Positions 18,696 through 28,970 are shown, numbered from the stretch's first letter. The stretch is DNA of 64,000 nt from Methylomonas albis (GCF_014850955.1 NZ_JACXSS010000001.1:4092001-4156000), one strand, 5' to 3'. The notes: a model not told the origin generated them from the sequence alone. Translations and numbers: made by a program.

Positions 18696-19544
18696 ATGAG
18701 AATGACCCCGCAACAATTTCTGGACTGGGAATCCAAGAGCATCACCCTGCTGGCCATGTCCGGCGCCGGCAAAACCACCCTCTCGGCCAAGTTACCCAGA
18801 GATAAATGGTTTCATTACTCCGGCGATTACCGCATCGGCACCAAATATCTGGAAGAACCGATTCTGGATAACATCAAACAGCAAGCCATGGGTGTGCCGT
18901 TTTTGCGTGATTTGCTCAAGTCCGATTCTATCTACATCTGCAGCAATATTACCGTGGAAAACCTGGCACCCGTATCCAGCTTTCTGGGCAAAATTGGTGA
19001 TCCGGCGAAAGGCGGCTTGTCGCAAGCCGAATTCAAGCGTCGCCAGGCCTTGCATCACCAAGCCGAAATTGCGGCGATGAATGACGTGCCGGACTTTATC
19101 CACAAAGCCGAAGACATATACGGCTACAAGCATTTCATTAACGATGCCGGCGGTAGCGTTTGCGAACTGAATTGCCCGGAGGTCTTGGAAAATCTAGCCA
19201 AACACACGCTGATCGTCTACATCAAAATTCCACCGACCTTGGAACAGACCATCATCGACCGCGCCAAGCAAGACCCGAAACCCTTGTATTACCGGCCGGA
19301 ATTCGTCGATGAAAAACTGACGCAATTCATGGCTGAGCGCGATTACCGCTCTACCGACCAAATTCCACCGGACGAATTCGTCAGTTGGGTGTTTCCGGAA
19401 TTATTCAAAGCCAGGGTACCGCGCTACGAAGCGATTGCGGCTCAGCACGGCTACACCATCAGCGCCGACGAAACCGCCAAAGTTAATAACGAAGACGACT
19501 TTATGCGTCTGATTGCCGAGGCGATTGCCCGGCAACAATCTTGA
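18696..19544 (+). CDS. P-loop ATPase/kinase of unknown substrate
   Basis: This 282-residue protein has a Walker A motif, AMSGAGKTTLSAKL, at about residues 20-33. It resembles small-molecule kinases and shikimate-kinase-like folds more than transporters. A conserved-looking HYSGDYRIGTKYL follows the P-loop, and FINDAGGSVCEL near residue 150 could hold the Walker B or substrate site. No membrane segment is present. It sits between the acidic protein (8-bp gap) and metA (13-bp gap), so it is probably part of the same transcript as the methionine gene. I do not recognise a named family. Confidence 0.65.
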   Translation: MRMTPQQFLDWESKSITLLAMSGAGKTTLSAKLPRDKWFHYSGDYRIGTKYLEEPILDNIKQQAMGVPFLRDLLKSDSIYICSNITVENLAPVSSFLGKIGDPAKGGLSQAEFKRRQALHHQAEIAAMNDVPDFIHKAEDIYGYKHFINDAGGSVCELNCPEVLENLAKHTLIVYIKIPPTLEQTIIDRAKQDPKPLYYRPEFVDEKLTQFMAERDYRSTDQIPPDEFVSWVFPELFKARVPRYEAIAAQHGYTISADETAKVNNEDDFMRLIAEAIARQQS

Positions 19545-19557
19545 GACCGTTCTTGCA

Positions 19558-20622
19558 ATGCCGCTAGTTGCTCATACCGCTTTACCCACTTTTCAGCGCC
19601 TGCACGAAGAAGGCGAAGAAATCCTCAGCCCGGACCGCGCCAGCCAGCAATCGATTAGAGAATTACACATCGGCTTGCTGAATATCATGCCGGATGCAGC
19701 GATGGAGGCTACGGAGCGCCAGTTTTTCCGCTTGGTCGGCGCCTGTAATCAAATCGCCCAGTTTCATGTGCATCCATTTACGATAGAAGGCCTGGAAAGA
19801 AGTCCGGAAGCCTGGAAGCATATTCACGACTATTACGAATCCTTCGAGCAAATCAAGCAAGACGGCCTGGATGCCCTCATCATTAGCGGTGCCAACGTCA
19901 CTCACGATCATTTACAAGAAGAAGGCTTTTGGGGACCTTTGACCGAAGTATTCGAATGGGCTACAAAAAACGTCACCTCGGTGCTGTGTTCCTGTCTGGC
20001 CACCCACGCGTTCATTCAGCATCGCTATGGCGTGGAACGCACCCGTCTGCCGGCCAAGCGCTGGGGCGTTTTTTCGCACAAAGTAGTCGATAGACAACAT
20101 CCCTTGGTGGCAGAAATCAATACCCGCCTGGATGTGCCGCATTCGCGCTTCAACGAAGTATTTCAGCGCGACATGGAAAAACACGGTTTAAAAGTCTTGG
20201 TAGCCAGCGAAAGCGCCGGCGTGCATCTGGCCGTCAGTCCGGACGGTTTTCGCATCGTGTTCTTTCAAGGCCACCCGGAATACGACGACATCAGCCTACT
20301 TAAAGAATATAAGCGTGAAGTGCTGCGCTATTACCACGGCGAGCGCGACGATTACCCCCCTTATCCCGAGCATTATTTCGATGACGAAGTGCAACGCTTA
20401 TTAGCCGACTATGCCGAGCACGTCAAAGCAGCCAAACAGGCCGACACAGCGCTAAATGCCATGCCGGAAACGCAGATCATCGAGCATCTGGACATTACCT
20501 GGCGCGACTCAGCCAAAGCGGTATTTAACAATTGGCTGGGCAAGGTCTATCAGATCACCAACGAAGATCGCCGCCTGCCGTTTATGGACGGCATCGATCC
20601 CAACAATCCGTTGGATTTGTAA
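19558..20622 (+). CDS. metA: Homoserine O-acyltransferase, MetA type
   Basis: This 354-residue enzyme of the MetA (HTS) family transfers an acyl group from acyl-CoA to homoserine, the committed step of methionine synthesis. RASQQSIRELHIGLLNIMP aligns with the family N-terminal motif. The nucleophile Cys lies in SVLCSCLATHA, and the catalytic His and Glu are in FFQGHPEYD. The position that separates acetyl- (Glu) from succinyl- (Gly) users in characterised MetA proteins appears to be Thr (SGANVTHDH), so the acyl donor is uncertain. ATG 19558 fits the family N-terminus better than upstream in-frame starts that overlap the ATPase gene. The stop overlaps the next start by one base (TAATG). Confidence 0.92.
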   Translation: MPLVAHTALPTFQRLHEEGEEILSPDRASQQSIRELHIGLLNIMPDAAMEATERQFFRLVGACNQIAQFHVHPFTIEGLERSPEAWKHIHDYYESFEQIKQDGLDALIISGANVTHDHLQEEGFWGPLTEVFEWATKNVTSVLCSCLATHAFIQHRYGVERTRLPAKRWGVFSHKVVDRQHPLVAEINTRLDVPHSRFNEVFQRDMEKHGLKVLVASESAGVHLAVSPDGFRIVFFQGHPEYDDISLLKEYKREVLRYYHGERDDYPPYPEHYFDDEVQRLLADYAEHVKAAKQADTALNAMPETQIIEHLDITWRDSAKAVFNNWLGKVYQITNEDRRLPFMDGIDPNNPLDL

Positions 20623-21086
20623 TGCATGAAGGCTTTCTAAACCAAGCTATCGCCTTGGCCTGTGAGAACATCGCGGTGGGTGGCGGCCCGTTCGGCGCCA
20701 TTGTGGTGAGAGACGGCGAAATTATTGCCGGCAGTGGCAATCGGGTCACAGCGGATCTAGATCCTACTGCTCACGCGGAAATCGTCGCCATCCGACTGGC
20801 CTGCCAAAAACGGGGCGATTTTCAATTAAGCGATTGCTCGCTTTATAGTAGCTGCGAGCCTTGCCCGATGTGTTTGGGCGCCATTTATTGGGCACGACTG
20901 CAAGCAGTGTATTATGCCTGCGATCGTGTCGACGCCGCGAAAGCCGGGTTTGACGATAGCTTTATTTATACCGAAATCGACAAACCCACTCAGCAGCGCC
21001 GGATTCCCATGCAACAGCTGGCGCTAGAAACCGCCAAGCGTCCCTTCGAGCTCTGGCAAATCAAGAATGACAAAATTCGCTATTGA
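20622..21086 (+). CDS. guaD: Guanine deaminase (cytidine-deaminase fold)
   Basis: This 154-residue zinc hydrolase has H51-A-E53 in TAHAEIVAI and PC81PMC84, the zinc ligands and proton shuttle of the deaminase superfamily. The C-terminal half (WARLQAVYYACDR, then AAKAGFDDSFIY) matches Bacillus-type GuaD rather than tRNA adenosine deaminase TadA. It would convert guanine to xanthine and ammonia in the cytoplasm. The ATG at 20622 overlaps the metA stop, indicating coupling. Its 3' end overlaps the convergent secreted-protein gene by 7 bases. Confidence 0.88.
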   Translation: MHEGFLNQAIALACENIAVGGGPFGAIVVRDGEIIAGSGNRVTADLDPTAHAEIVAIRLACQKRGDFQLSDCSLYSSCEPCPMCLGAIYWARLQAVYYACDRVDAAKAGFDDSFIYTEIDKPTQQRRIPMQQLALETAKRPFELWQIKNDKIRY

Positions 21087-21526
21087 GCTGGAGCGGGTGC
21101 TGCGACCGGTTTAGCGACTTCTTCACCATTAATTTTAAGCAACCAACCATCCTGCCCCAAGCAGCCGCTCTCCAATTTACTTTCCGCAGATTTGGCGGTG
21201 ACGTGGACGCGGGCAAAACCCGGTGTCAATTGCGGTAACTTGGCCGTTACCAAGTAAAAAGTCTTTTTATCCACCACATTAACTTTCATTTTTTCACCGC
21301 GGACAGCGGCGGTAACCGTAAAAGGGTCGGCATTGTGGGAGACATGAAAAGCAATATCGACACCGGCATCGACCTCGGCTTTTTGCTCAGGCACAAAATC
21401 CCTGAATTTCGGCCTTTTACACTCTTTCAACTTTTCTTCTTCATCCGGCGATAAGGCCAGCGCCGCACTTGAAAACACCATGGCACTCAGTAAGAACACA
21501 CCTCTCCAGCGATTTGACAATTTCAT
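21080..21526 (-). CDS. Secreted protein of unknown function
   Basis: This 148-residue protein has an N-terminal signal peptide (about residues 1-25, ending AALALS). The mature part has two Cys (KECKRPKF and LESGCLGQD) that could form a disulfide, a beta-sandwich-like middle, and an Ala/Pro tail. I recognise no family. It is transcribed on its own, convergent with guaD. Confidence 0.65.
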   Translation of the reverse strand: MKLSNRWRGVFLLSAMVFSSAALALSPDEEEKLKECKRPKFRDFVPEQKAEVDAGVDIAFHVSHNADPFTVTAAVRGEKMKVNVVDKKTFYLVTAKLPQLTPGFARVHVTAKSAESKLESGCLGQDGWLLKINGEEVAKPVAAPAPAQ

Positions 21527-21659
21527 GACTAGCTACCCTCTTGTTGTTATTGTAGTGTTGGAAACGCCGGTCAATGCGGCGCATCCTTAAAATACCAGCA
21601 CTTTGAACTTTAATCAGTTTTCTTGCTTTGTTCAATGTTTGCGCCTTTTAGCTACCGAA

Positions 21660-21687
21660 CTTAGGGTTTTAAACTTCTACCCCATCG
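21660..21687 (+). promoter_or_regulatory. Putative heat-shock (sigma-32) promoter of hslVU
   Basis: CTTAGGG (21660-21666) and CCCCATCG (21680-21687) are 13 bases apart, close to the sigma-32 pattern CTTGAAA, 13-15 bases, CCCCATNT. They end 50 bp before the hslV start. hslVU is a heat-shock operon in enterobacteria, which supports the reading. The -35 part matches only partly. Confidence 0.5.
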
Positions 21688-21736
21688 CCGCCGAGAACAT
21701 GTAAAATCGCCGCCTTTCCCTTTTTCATTCACAGAC

Positions 21737-22297
21737 ATGACGAATTTCAGAGGCACCACCATTCTTTCCGTCAGACGCGGCGACAAAGTCGTGATCGGCG
21801 GCGATGGCCAAGTCACCCTGGGCAACACCGTGATGAAGGGCAATGCCCGCAAAGTCAGACGCCTGTATCACGATAAAGTGATTGCCGGTTTCGCCGGCGC
21901 GACTGCCGACGCCTTTACCTTATTCGAACATTTCGAGGGAAAACTGGAAAAACATCGCGGCAATCTGACCCGCGCCGCCGTAGAGATGGCCAAAGATTGG
22001 CGCACAGACCGCGCTTTGCGCAAATTGGAAGCCTTATTGATTATCGCCGACAGCAAAACCTCACTGGTGATTTCCGGCACCGGCGACGTCATCGAACCTG
22101 AATACGATTTTATTGCCATCGGCTCCGGCGGCGCTTTTGCACAAAGCGCCGCCCGCGCCTTGCTGGAAAACACCGAACTCAGCGCTCGCGACATCGTCGA
22201 AAAATCATTGGGGATTGCTGCCGATATTTGCATCTACACCAACCACAATCTGCGCATCGAAGAATTAGACGCCGAACCCCAACCGGCACAAGAGTAA
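21737..22297 (+). CDS. hslV: HslV, proteolytic subunit of the HslUV protease
   Basis: This 186-residue threonine peptidase forms the inner dodecamer of the bacterial proteasome-like HslUV complex. The expected catalytic Thr is the first T of TTILSVRRG, here preceded by a six-residue propeptide (MTNFRG) rather than just Met, so it must be processed to expose the nucleophile. [20 protein letters not shown] and [14 protein letters not shown] match the family closely. It is 3 bp upstream of hslU, and a sigma-32-like promoter lies in front. Confidence 0.96.
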   Translation: MTNFRGTTILSVRRGDKVVIGGDGQVTLGNTVMKGNARKVRRLYHDKVIAGFAGATADAFTLFEHFEGKLEKHRGNLTRAAVEMAKDWRTDRALRKLEALLIIADSKTSLVISGTGDVIEPEYDFIAIGSGGAFAQSAARALLENTELSARDIVEKSLGIAADICIYTNHNLRIEELDAEPQPAQE

Positions 22298-22300
22298 AAC

Positions 22301-23620
<1,320 letters not shown>

Positions 23621-23622
23621 TT

Positions 23623-24012
23623 ATGCGCGTAAAAATAACCCCCACTCAGCGAGTTCCAACCGAAATCAAGCTGCACAAGGTTTCGGCGATCCTGGAAATT
23701 CATTTCGACGACGAGAGTATTTACGAGCTGCCCAGCGAATACCTGCGCGTGTTCACCCAATCGGCGGAAGCGGTCGGACATGGTCCCGGCCAGGAAACTC
23801 TGCAAATCGGCAAGGAAGACGTGACCATTACCGACATCCAGCCGGTGGGCAATTACGCCATCAAACTGGTGTTCAGTGACGGTCACGACACCGGCATTTA
23901 TAGCTGGGACTTGTTGTACAAGTTGGGTTCGGATTTCCCGCTGCTGTGGTCGAATTATCTGGAAGAACTGAAAGCCGCCGGCCTTAGCCGCCGTTCGCCC
24001 TTACACAATTAA
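23623..24012 (+). CDS. DUF971 protein (gamma-butyrobetaine hydroxylase-like N-terminal domain)
   Basis: This 129-residue protein is made of a single DUF971 domain, the small fold found at the N-terminus of gamma-butyrobetaine hydroxylase and in some Fe-S assembly proteins. Characteristic stretches are [39 protein letters not shown] and WDLLYKLG. Its gene often lies next to hslU in gammaproteobacteria. The function is unknown. It starts 2 bp after the hslU stop and ends 8 bp before ubiE. Confidence 0.9.
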   Translation: MRVKITPTQRVPTEIKLHKVSAILEIHFDDESIYELPSEYLRVFTQSAEAVGHGPGQETLQIGKEDVTITDIQPVGNYAIKLVFSDGHDTGIYSWDLLYKLGSDFPLLWSNYLEELKAAGLSRRSPLHN

Positions 24013-24020
24013 ACAACATC

Positions 24021-24770
24021 ATGACAAACGACAACACCACCCATTTTGGTTTCAAACAGGTTCCCAAACAGGAAAAAGTCGCGTTGGTGCGTGGCGTGTT
24101 CGACTCGGTTGCCAGCCAATACGACGTCATGAACGACTTGATGTCCTTAGGGATACACCGCATCTGGAAGCGGGTAGCCGTGCAACTGGCCAACGTTCGG
24201 GAAGGCGATAGCGTACTCGATCTGGCCGGCGGCACCGGCGACTTGACCAAATTGTATGAAAAACGCGTCGGTAAATCCGGCCAAGTTGTCTTGGCCGACA
24301 TTAACGCCGCGATGCTGCGCACCGGCCGCGACCGGCTGATCGACCATGGTTTGAGCGGCAATATTCGTTATGCTCAAGTCAACGCCGAATGCCTGCCGTT
24401 TGCCGACAACAGCTTCGATTGCGTGACCATCGGCTTTGGCTTGCGCAATGTCACCGACAAAGACGCCGCTTTGCGCTCCATGTACCGAGTATTGAAGCCG
24501 GGTGGCCGGGTGATCGTCCTGGAGTTTTCCCACCCTATCGACCCGATCACCGAAAAAGTCTACGACTTTTATTCCTTCAAACTACTGCCCAAAATCGGTG
24601 CCGTGGTGGCCAAAGACGAAGACAGCTACCGCTATCTGGCCGAATCGATCCGCATGCATCCCAAACAGGACGAACTAAAGCAAATGATGGAAAACGCCGG
24701 TCTGGAACGCTGCGAATACTTCAATATGACTCAAGGCATTGTTGCCGTGCACCGCGGCTACAAGTTTTAA
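24021..24770 (+). CDS. ubiE: UbiE, ubiquinone/menaquinone C-methyltransferase
   Basis: This 249-residue SAM-dependent methyltransferase methylates the benzoquinol ring in ubiquinone biosynthesis. Signature features are [20 protein letters not shown] near the N-terminus, the SAM-binding [11 protein letters not shown] (about residues 67-77), GFGLRNVTD, and the C-terminal [10 protein letters not shown]. Only ubiquinone, not menaquinone, use can be presumed from the adjacent ubiJ and ubiB. It is 9 bp upstream of ubiJ. Confidence 0.96.
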   Translation: MTNDNTTHFGFKQVPKQEKVALVRGVFDSVASQYDVMNDLMSLGIHRIWKRVAVQLANVREGDSVLDLAGGTGDLTKLYEKRVGKSGQVVLADINAAMLRTGRDRLIDHGLSGNIRYAQVNAECLPFADNSFDCVTIGFGLRNVTDKDAALRSMYRVLKPGGRVIVLEFSHPIDPITEKVYDFYSFKLLPKIGAVVAKDEDSYRYLAESIRMHPKQDELKQMMENAGLERCEYFNMTQGIVAVHRGYKF

Positions 24771-24779
24771 ACAAGCACT

Positions 24780-25406
24780 ATGCTCAAGCCGCTTTTTATT
24801 GCCACACTGGAAGGCGCGCTGAATCGCTATTTGGCGCTGGATGACAACTTGGAGCAATACCTGACGCCGATGGCGGGTAAAGTCATTGCGCTGCATATTT
24901 CTTCTTTTGACAGCAATCTCTATCTCTGCCCCACGATAAATAGCATCCAAGTACTCGAAAGCTATCCAGGTTTGGCAGACGCCACGCTGAGTGGCTCTCT
25001 GTCGGCACTGGGTTTGATGGGCTTAAGCGCGACACCCATGCGCTCGCTGTTTAAAGGCGAAGTCCGCATTGAAGGCGATACCCAAGTCGCCCGCCGCCTG
25101 CAACGCCTGTTTGAAAAACTGGACATCAATCTGGAAAGCAAAATCGCCCGTTATACCGGCGACGCCTTTGCCCAAGGTTTAAGCAAATTGTTCCGCGGCA
25201 GCCGCGACTGGACGCAGCACACCCTGACCACCTTTCGTTTGAACCTGGAAGAATTCCTGCAAGAAGAAACTCGCGAGCTACCGGCCAAATCGGAAGCCGA
25301 GTTATTTTTCCGCGACATCGACACGTGCCGCAGCGACTGCGACCGCCTCGATGCCCGCCTCGACCGCCTGGAAGCCTCGCTCCAATCAACATCCGCGCCT
25401 CAATAA
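24780..25406 (+). CDS. ubiJ: UbiJ, SCP2-domain ubiquinone assembly factor
   Basis: This 208-residue protein has an SCP2 lipid-binding domain (about residues 20-115, including YLCPTINSIQVLESY and MRSLFKGEVRIEGD) and a C-terminal coiled coil (CDRLDARLDRLEASL). In E. coli UbiJ binds ubiquinone intermediates and, with UbiK, organises the soluble Ubi complex. The gene order ubiE-ubiJ-ubiB is the classical gammaproteobacterial one. Confidence 0.92.
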   Translation: MLKPLFIATLEGALNRYLALDDNLEQYLTPMAGKVIALHISSFDSNLYLCPTINSIQVLESYPGLADATLSGSLSALGLMGLSATPMRSLFKGEVRIEGDTQVARRLQRLFEKLDINLESKIARYTGDAFAQGLSKLFRGSRDWTQHTLTTFRLNLEEFLQEETRELPAKSEAELFFRDIDTCRSDCDRLDARLDRLEASLQSTSAPQ

Positions 25407-25420
25407 CAAGGACCTGCACC

Positions 25421-26989
25421 GTGATTCGCCCGAAAATTCTGATGCGCCTCATCCACATCAACTGGGTGATGATGTACCACGGCCTGGATGAAATCGTTTT
25501 AAAAACCCATCTATTCCGCCCCATCCGCTATATCGCTTTCTTGTCTCCCAACTATTGGACCAGCAAAGCCCGTGAACCGCGCGGTGCGCGGATTCGTAAA
25601 ACCCTAGAAGACCTGGGGCCGATCTACGTCAAGTTCGGCCAGACCCTGTCCACCCGCAAGGATTTGCTGCCGGAAGACATCGCCGAAGAGTTGGTCAAAC
25701 TGCAAGATAAAGTGCCACCGTTTTCCGCCGTCACCGCGCGCAAAATCATCGAACAACAGTTGGGGCAATCGATAGAAGAAGCCTTTGCCGAGTTCGATCC
25801 GCAACCGCTGGCCTCGGCATCGGTCGCGCAAGTGCATACCGCTACGCTGAACACCGGCGAAAAAGTCATCGTTAAAGTCTTGCGCCCGGACATCGAAGAC
25901 AAAATCCATTCCGACGTCGGCTTACTCTACGAACTGGCGCGCTTGGCGGAACGCTTCTGGAGCGATGCTCGCCGACTGCGGGCAATGGAAATCGTCGCCG
26001 AATTCGAAAAAACCATCCTCGACGAGTTGGATCTGGTGCGCGAAGCCTCCAACGCCAGCGCCATCCGCGCCAATTTCAAGAATTCCGAGATGCTCTACAT
26101 TCCGGAAATTCACTGGCCGCTAACCCGCCGCAAAGTCTTGGTGATGGAACGCATCTACGGTGTGCCGGTTGGCGACATCGACGCCTTGCGTAAAGGCAAT
26201 GCCGATTTCAAAAAGTTGGCCGAGCGCGGCGTGGAGATTTTCTTCACCCAGGTATTCCGCGACAATTTCTTCCATGCCGACATGCATCCGGGCAATATTT
26301 TTGTGCAATTGCCGGACAAATACCTGGCGGTGGATTTTGGCATCGTCGGCAGCCTGTCCAGCTCGGATCAACGTTATCTGGCCGAAAACTTCCTGGCCTT
26401 CTTCAACCACGACTACCGGAAAGTGGCGCAAATGCACATCGAATCCGGTTGGGTGCCGGCGACGACGAGGATCGAAGAATTCGAAGCGGCAATCCGCAGC
26501 GTCTGCGAACCGATTTTTGAAAAACCGTTGAAAGACATTTCCTTTGGCTTGTTGCTGCTAAGACTGTTCCAAACCGCCCGCCGCTTCGACATGGTGGTGC
26601 AACCGCAATTGGTCTTGCTGCAAAAAACCCTGCTGAACATCGAAGGTCTGGGCCGTCAGCTTTACCCCGATCTGGACTTGTGGCAAACCGCCAAACCCTT
26701 CCTGGAAAACTGGTTCAAGGAACGCGTCGGTCCCGGTAAAAAGATCAAAGAGCTACTTGCCAAATTCCCGGAAATCACCGAACAGATTCCGGAAGTCCCC
26801 GGCCTCGTATTCCAAGCCTTGCAAAGCGTTGCGCACATGCAGCAGCAACTTCAGCAGCAACAAAAAGACATGCTGGAGCTACGTAAACAACTGAAGCGCA
26901 ACAATACTCGCACATTGCGGGCTATTCTCAGTGCGGCGGTGTTGATAGCGGCGGCGATAGTGATGCAGTCGCCGTTGTTGGGAGGGTGA
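25421..26989 (+). CDS. ubiB: UbiB, atypical kinase/ATPase for ubiquinone synthesis
   Basis: This 522-residue protein of the ABC1/ADCK/UbiB family has the KxGQ-type motif as IYVKFGQTLSTRKDLLPEDI, the Ala-rich nucleotide loop (ASASVAQVH), KVLRPDI, the DMHPGNIF catalytic loop and VDFGIVGSLS. Two hydrophobic helices at the C-terminus anchor it to the inner membrane. It is thought to help extract membrane-buried quinone intermediates for the Ubi enzymes. I chose GTG 25421 because AAGGA (25408-25412) is 8 bases upstream; ATG 25442 is the alternative. It is the last gene of the hslVU-ubi run. Confidence 0.95.
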   Translation: MIRPKILMRLIHINWVMMYHGLDEIVLKTHLFRPIRYIAFLSPNYWTSKAREPRGARIRKTLEDLGPIYVKFGQTLSTRKDLLPEDIAEELVKLQDKVPPFSAVTARKIIEQQLGQSIEEAFAEFDPQPLASASVAQVHTATLNTGEKVIVKVLRPDIEDKIHSDVGLLYELARLAERFWSDARRLRAMEIVAEFEKTILDELDLVREASNASAIRANFKNSEMLYIPEIHWPLTRRKVLVMERIYGVPVGDIDALRKGNADFKKLAERGVEIFFTQVFRDNFFHADMHPGNIFVQLPDKYLAVDFGIVGSLSSSDQRYLAENFLAFFNHDYRKVAQMHIESGWVPATTRIEEFEAAIRSVCEPIFEKPLKDISFGLLLLRLFQTARRFDMVVQPQLVLLQKTLLNIEGLGRQLYPDLDLWQTAKPFLENWFKERVGPGKKIKELLAKFPEITEQIPEVPGLVFQALQSVAHMQQQLQQQQKDMLELRKQLKRNNTRTLRAILSAAVLIAAAIVMQSPLLGG

Positions 26990-27074
26990 GTGGCTGGCTT
27001 TCCGATCGACGGCATCTGGTTGGTCACTTGCACAAACTGGAATGATAGAGGGTAATACATCCAAGGAATGTGTT

Positions 27075-27803
27075 ATGACTGATGAATGGATAATAAAGCC
27101 AAAGGAATCATGGAGGGAAGAAACTAAAATTTATCATTCACGTTTTGAGGAAATTTCAACAATAAGCACAGATGCAGCAGAAGCCATAAAATCTAACTTT
27201 CCTGGTAAATACTGGGGTATGAGTGATAAAAACGAAAAGGCATCAGTTGTAAGTCGTATTGTTATTTATGCAGTTAACGGGTTTTCTTATTCATTAGGTC
27301 TTCGCCCCATAATTGAGCAACAATTTAAGCAAGGTCAATTTATGATTGTGCCTTTATCTACCAGATTTTTCTTTGAAATGTGCGGAAGCATTAATTACGC
27401 TAAATCATTAATTAGCAAAATCTCCAATAAGGAAAGTGTTGAAAGTGAGCTAAACAAAGTTAACAAGCTTCTTACAGGTGCGAAATCTGAGGTAATGTTG
27501 CCTTGGGGTGAGTTAGCTACCGAATCATCTATTAATGTCATGGATTTTGTCAGGTCTCTTGAAAATGAGCATAGTGGAGCAGTGGAGTCATATGGTTTTC
27601 TATGTGAGGCATCACATCCCAACTTTGTTCAAAATAGTTATTTTCAAATGGCTGGGCCTCCCGTATCAAATTGGGACAACAAAGAATTTAAGAAACACGG
27701 GCATATTTTGCTAAATAAAACCGTAAGTATTTATGAGCAAGCTGTCCATAACTCAGAAAATGATATTCTGAGTATTTTCAAAATGAGTAATGAACTTGTC
27801 TAG
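27075..27803 (+). CDS. AT-rich orphan protein of unknown function
   Basis: This 242-residue protein starts at ATG 27075, with AAGGAATG in front; an in-frame ATG at 27042 would add 11 residues. It appears all-helical, with no signal peptide or clear membrane span. Possible landmarks are LSTRFFFEMCGSINYAK and a C-terminal YGFLCEASHPN, whose H-P-N pattern recalls helical domains of abortive-infection-type proteins, but I cannot name a family. Base composition is clearly lower in GC than the ubi genes before it. It lies directly against the 853-bp hairpin repeat, which suggests a horizontally acquired insertion. Confidence 0.55.
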   Translation: MTDEWIIKPKESWREETKIYHSRFEEISTISTDAAEAIKSNFPGKYWGMSDKNEKASVVSRIVIYAVNGFSYSLGLRPIIEQQFKQGQFMIVPLSTRFFFEMCGSINYAKSLISKISNKESVESELNKVNKLLTGAKSEVMLPWGELATESSINVMDFVRSLENEHSGAVESYGFLCEASHPNFVQNSYFQMAGPPVSNWDNKEFKKHGHILLNKTVSIYEQAVHNSENDILSIFKMSNELV

Positions 27804-27822
27804 TCAATAGGCTTTCGTGTTT

Positions 27823-28675
27823 GGTGTCGCTAACGCGACGGTTGTTTTAATATCGGGTCTCGGCCCGACAGCCGAGATACTTTTCTTTGCTTGTCCAAAG
27901 AAAAGTATCCAAAAGAAAAGACACCCGGATGCCACTTATTCCCTGCGCTCCTCGCTTTTGAACGGGGTTGCCGAAAGGGGCTTCCTGCCCCTTCGGCAAC
28001 GCGCCGCATCCCTGCGGCGCCCCTAACGGGCTGCTCACTCGGTACATCCATGTACCTCGCCCTTCGGGTGCTGCGCATGCAAATCGGCTATCCTGCCGAT
28101 TTGTCCGTTCAAAAGCTCCGGTGCTCGGCGCGGCATACGGGGAGAAAACCATCCCGATTTTCGGTGGGCCTCTGTAGGTCCGAATAGCGATAGCGTATTC
28201 GGACGCATGTTTTACAAAACCATTCCCTCGATTATGCTTCGCTGTTCGGGCGCATGTTGGCAATGCCTTAATAATTTAGGGCGTGTGCTATCTCCCAAAA
28301 GGTCCAAACGATGTTTCGCAAACCCTTCGTTCCTCCGAATACGCTATCGCTATTCGGAGCTACACAACTATTCCCCTTAATCCAAAAGAACCGTCAAAGC
28401 CCTTTAAGTTCGCGAGGGGTTTTTCCCGTATGCCGCGCCGAGCACCGGAGCTTTTATCGAGAATTGCCCGAAGGGGTGCGGCAAGGATGCCGCACGTCGG
28501 CGGAGGGGCTGGGAAGCCCCTTCTGCCGACCCTCGATAAAAGCTTCGGCGCGCAGGAAACAAGCGGCGTCCGGGTGGCGTTTCTTTTGGTGACTTTTCTT
28601 TGGCCAAACAAAGAAAAGTTACTCGGCTGTCGGGCCGAGACCCGACATTAAAACATCCGTCGCGTTAGCGACACC
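27823..28675. repeat. 853-bp inverted pair of hairpin-chain repeat units
   Basis: The ends are a perfect 18-bp inverted repeat, GGTGTCGCTAACGCGACG at 27823-27840 and its complement at 28658-28675. The two arms (about 27823-28153 and 28425-28675) remain similar as inverted copies, including TCGGGTCTCGGCCCGACAGC. The left arm is a chain of short hairpins: 27877-27889/27896-27908 (13 bp), 27967-27981/27987-28000 (14 bp, one bulge), 28001-28008/28013-28020 (8 bp), 28041-28047/28050-28056 (7 bp) and 28080-28088/28095-28103 (9 bp). Open frames crossing it are by-products of the palindromes. No transposase is present. Confidence 0.75.
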
Positions 28676-28742
28676 TAAGACCAAGCTTTACAAGTCATTC
28701 CCCCGATTACGCTTCGCTATTCACAGCTACGCCGCTGTTGCT

Positions 28743-28970
28743 TCAGAACGGTAGGCGGTCAATGTGATCGTTGATGACTTCGATCAATTGTTGGGTGGCG
28801 GCATCCAGCCAATTCAGGTGCTGTTGAATGTCCTCACGGACCGGTTCGCGCGCCACCAGCAAGCGGTTGCTTTCCTGGGTGCGCATGGTTTGTAAGGCGT
28901 CCAGGCGCAACGCCAATGTACGTAGCGTAATTTCCGCTTCGTTACGGGGTTGCCAAATAGGGGGATGGCG
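28743..28970 (-). pseudogene. IS110-family transposase fragment
   Basis: Translating the minus strand from about 28970 to the TGA at 28745-28743 gives WQPRNEAEITLRTLALRLDA, then LQTMRTQESNRLLVAREPV and IQQHLNWLDAATQQLIE. This is the coiled-coil middle part of IS110-type transposases, just before the C-terminal transposase_20 domain. Both the N-terminal DEDD catalytic domain and the C-terminus are missing. The fragment abuts the hairpin-chain element. The about 90 bases between it and the next gene hold nothing I can identify. Confidence 0.65.

Noticed and set aside
27830..28263. Overlapping open frames on both strands inside the hairpin-chain element
   Set aside because: They appear in several frames and both strands because the region is palindromic; there is no ribosome binding site or conserved domain.
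28200..28350. Repeated short palindromes that might suggest a CRISPR array
   Set aside because: The units differ in sequence, there are no equal-length unique spacers, and no cas genes are near.
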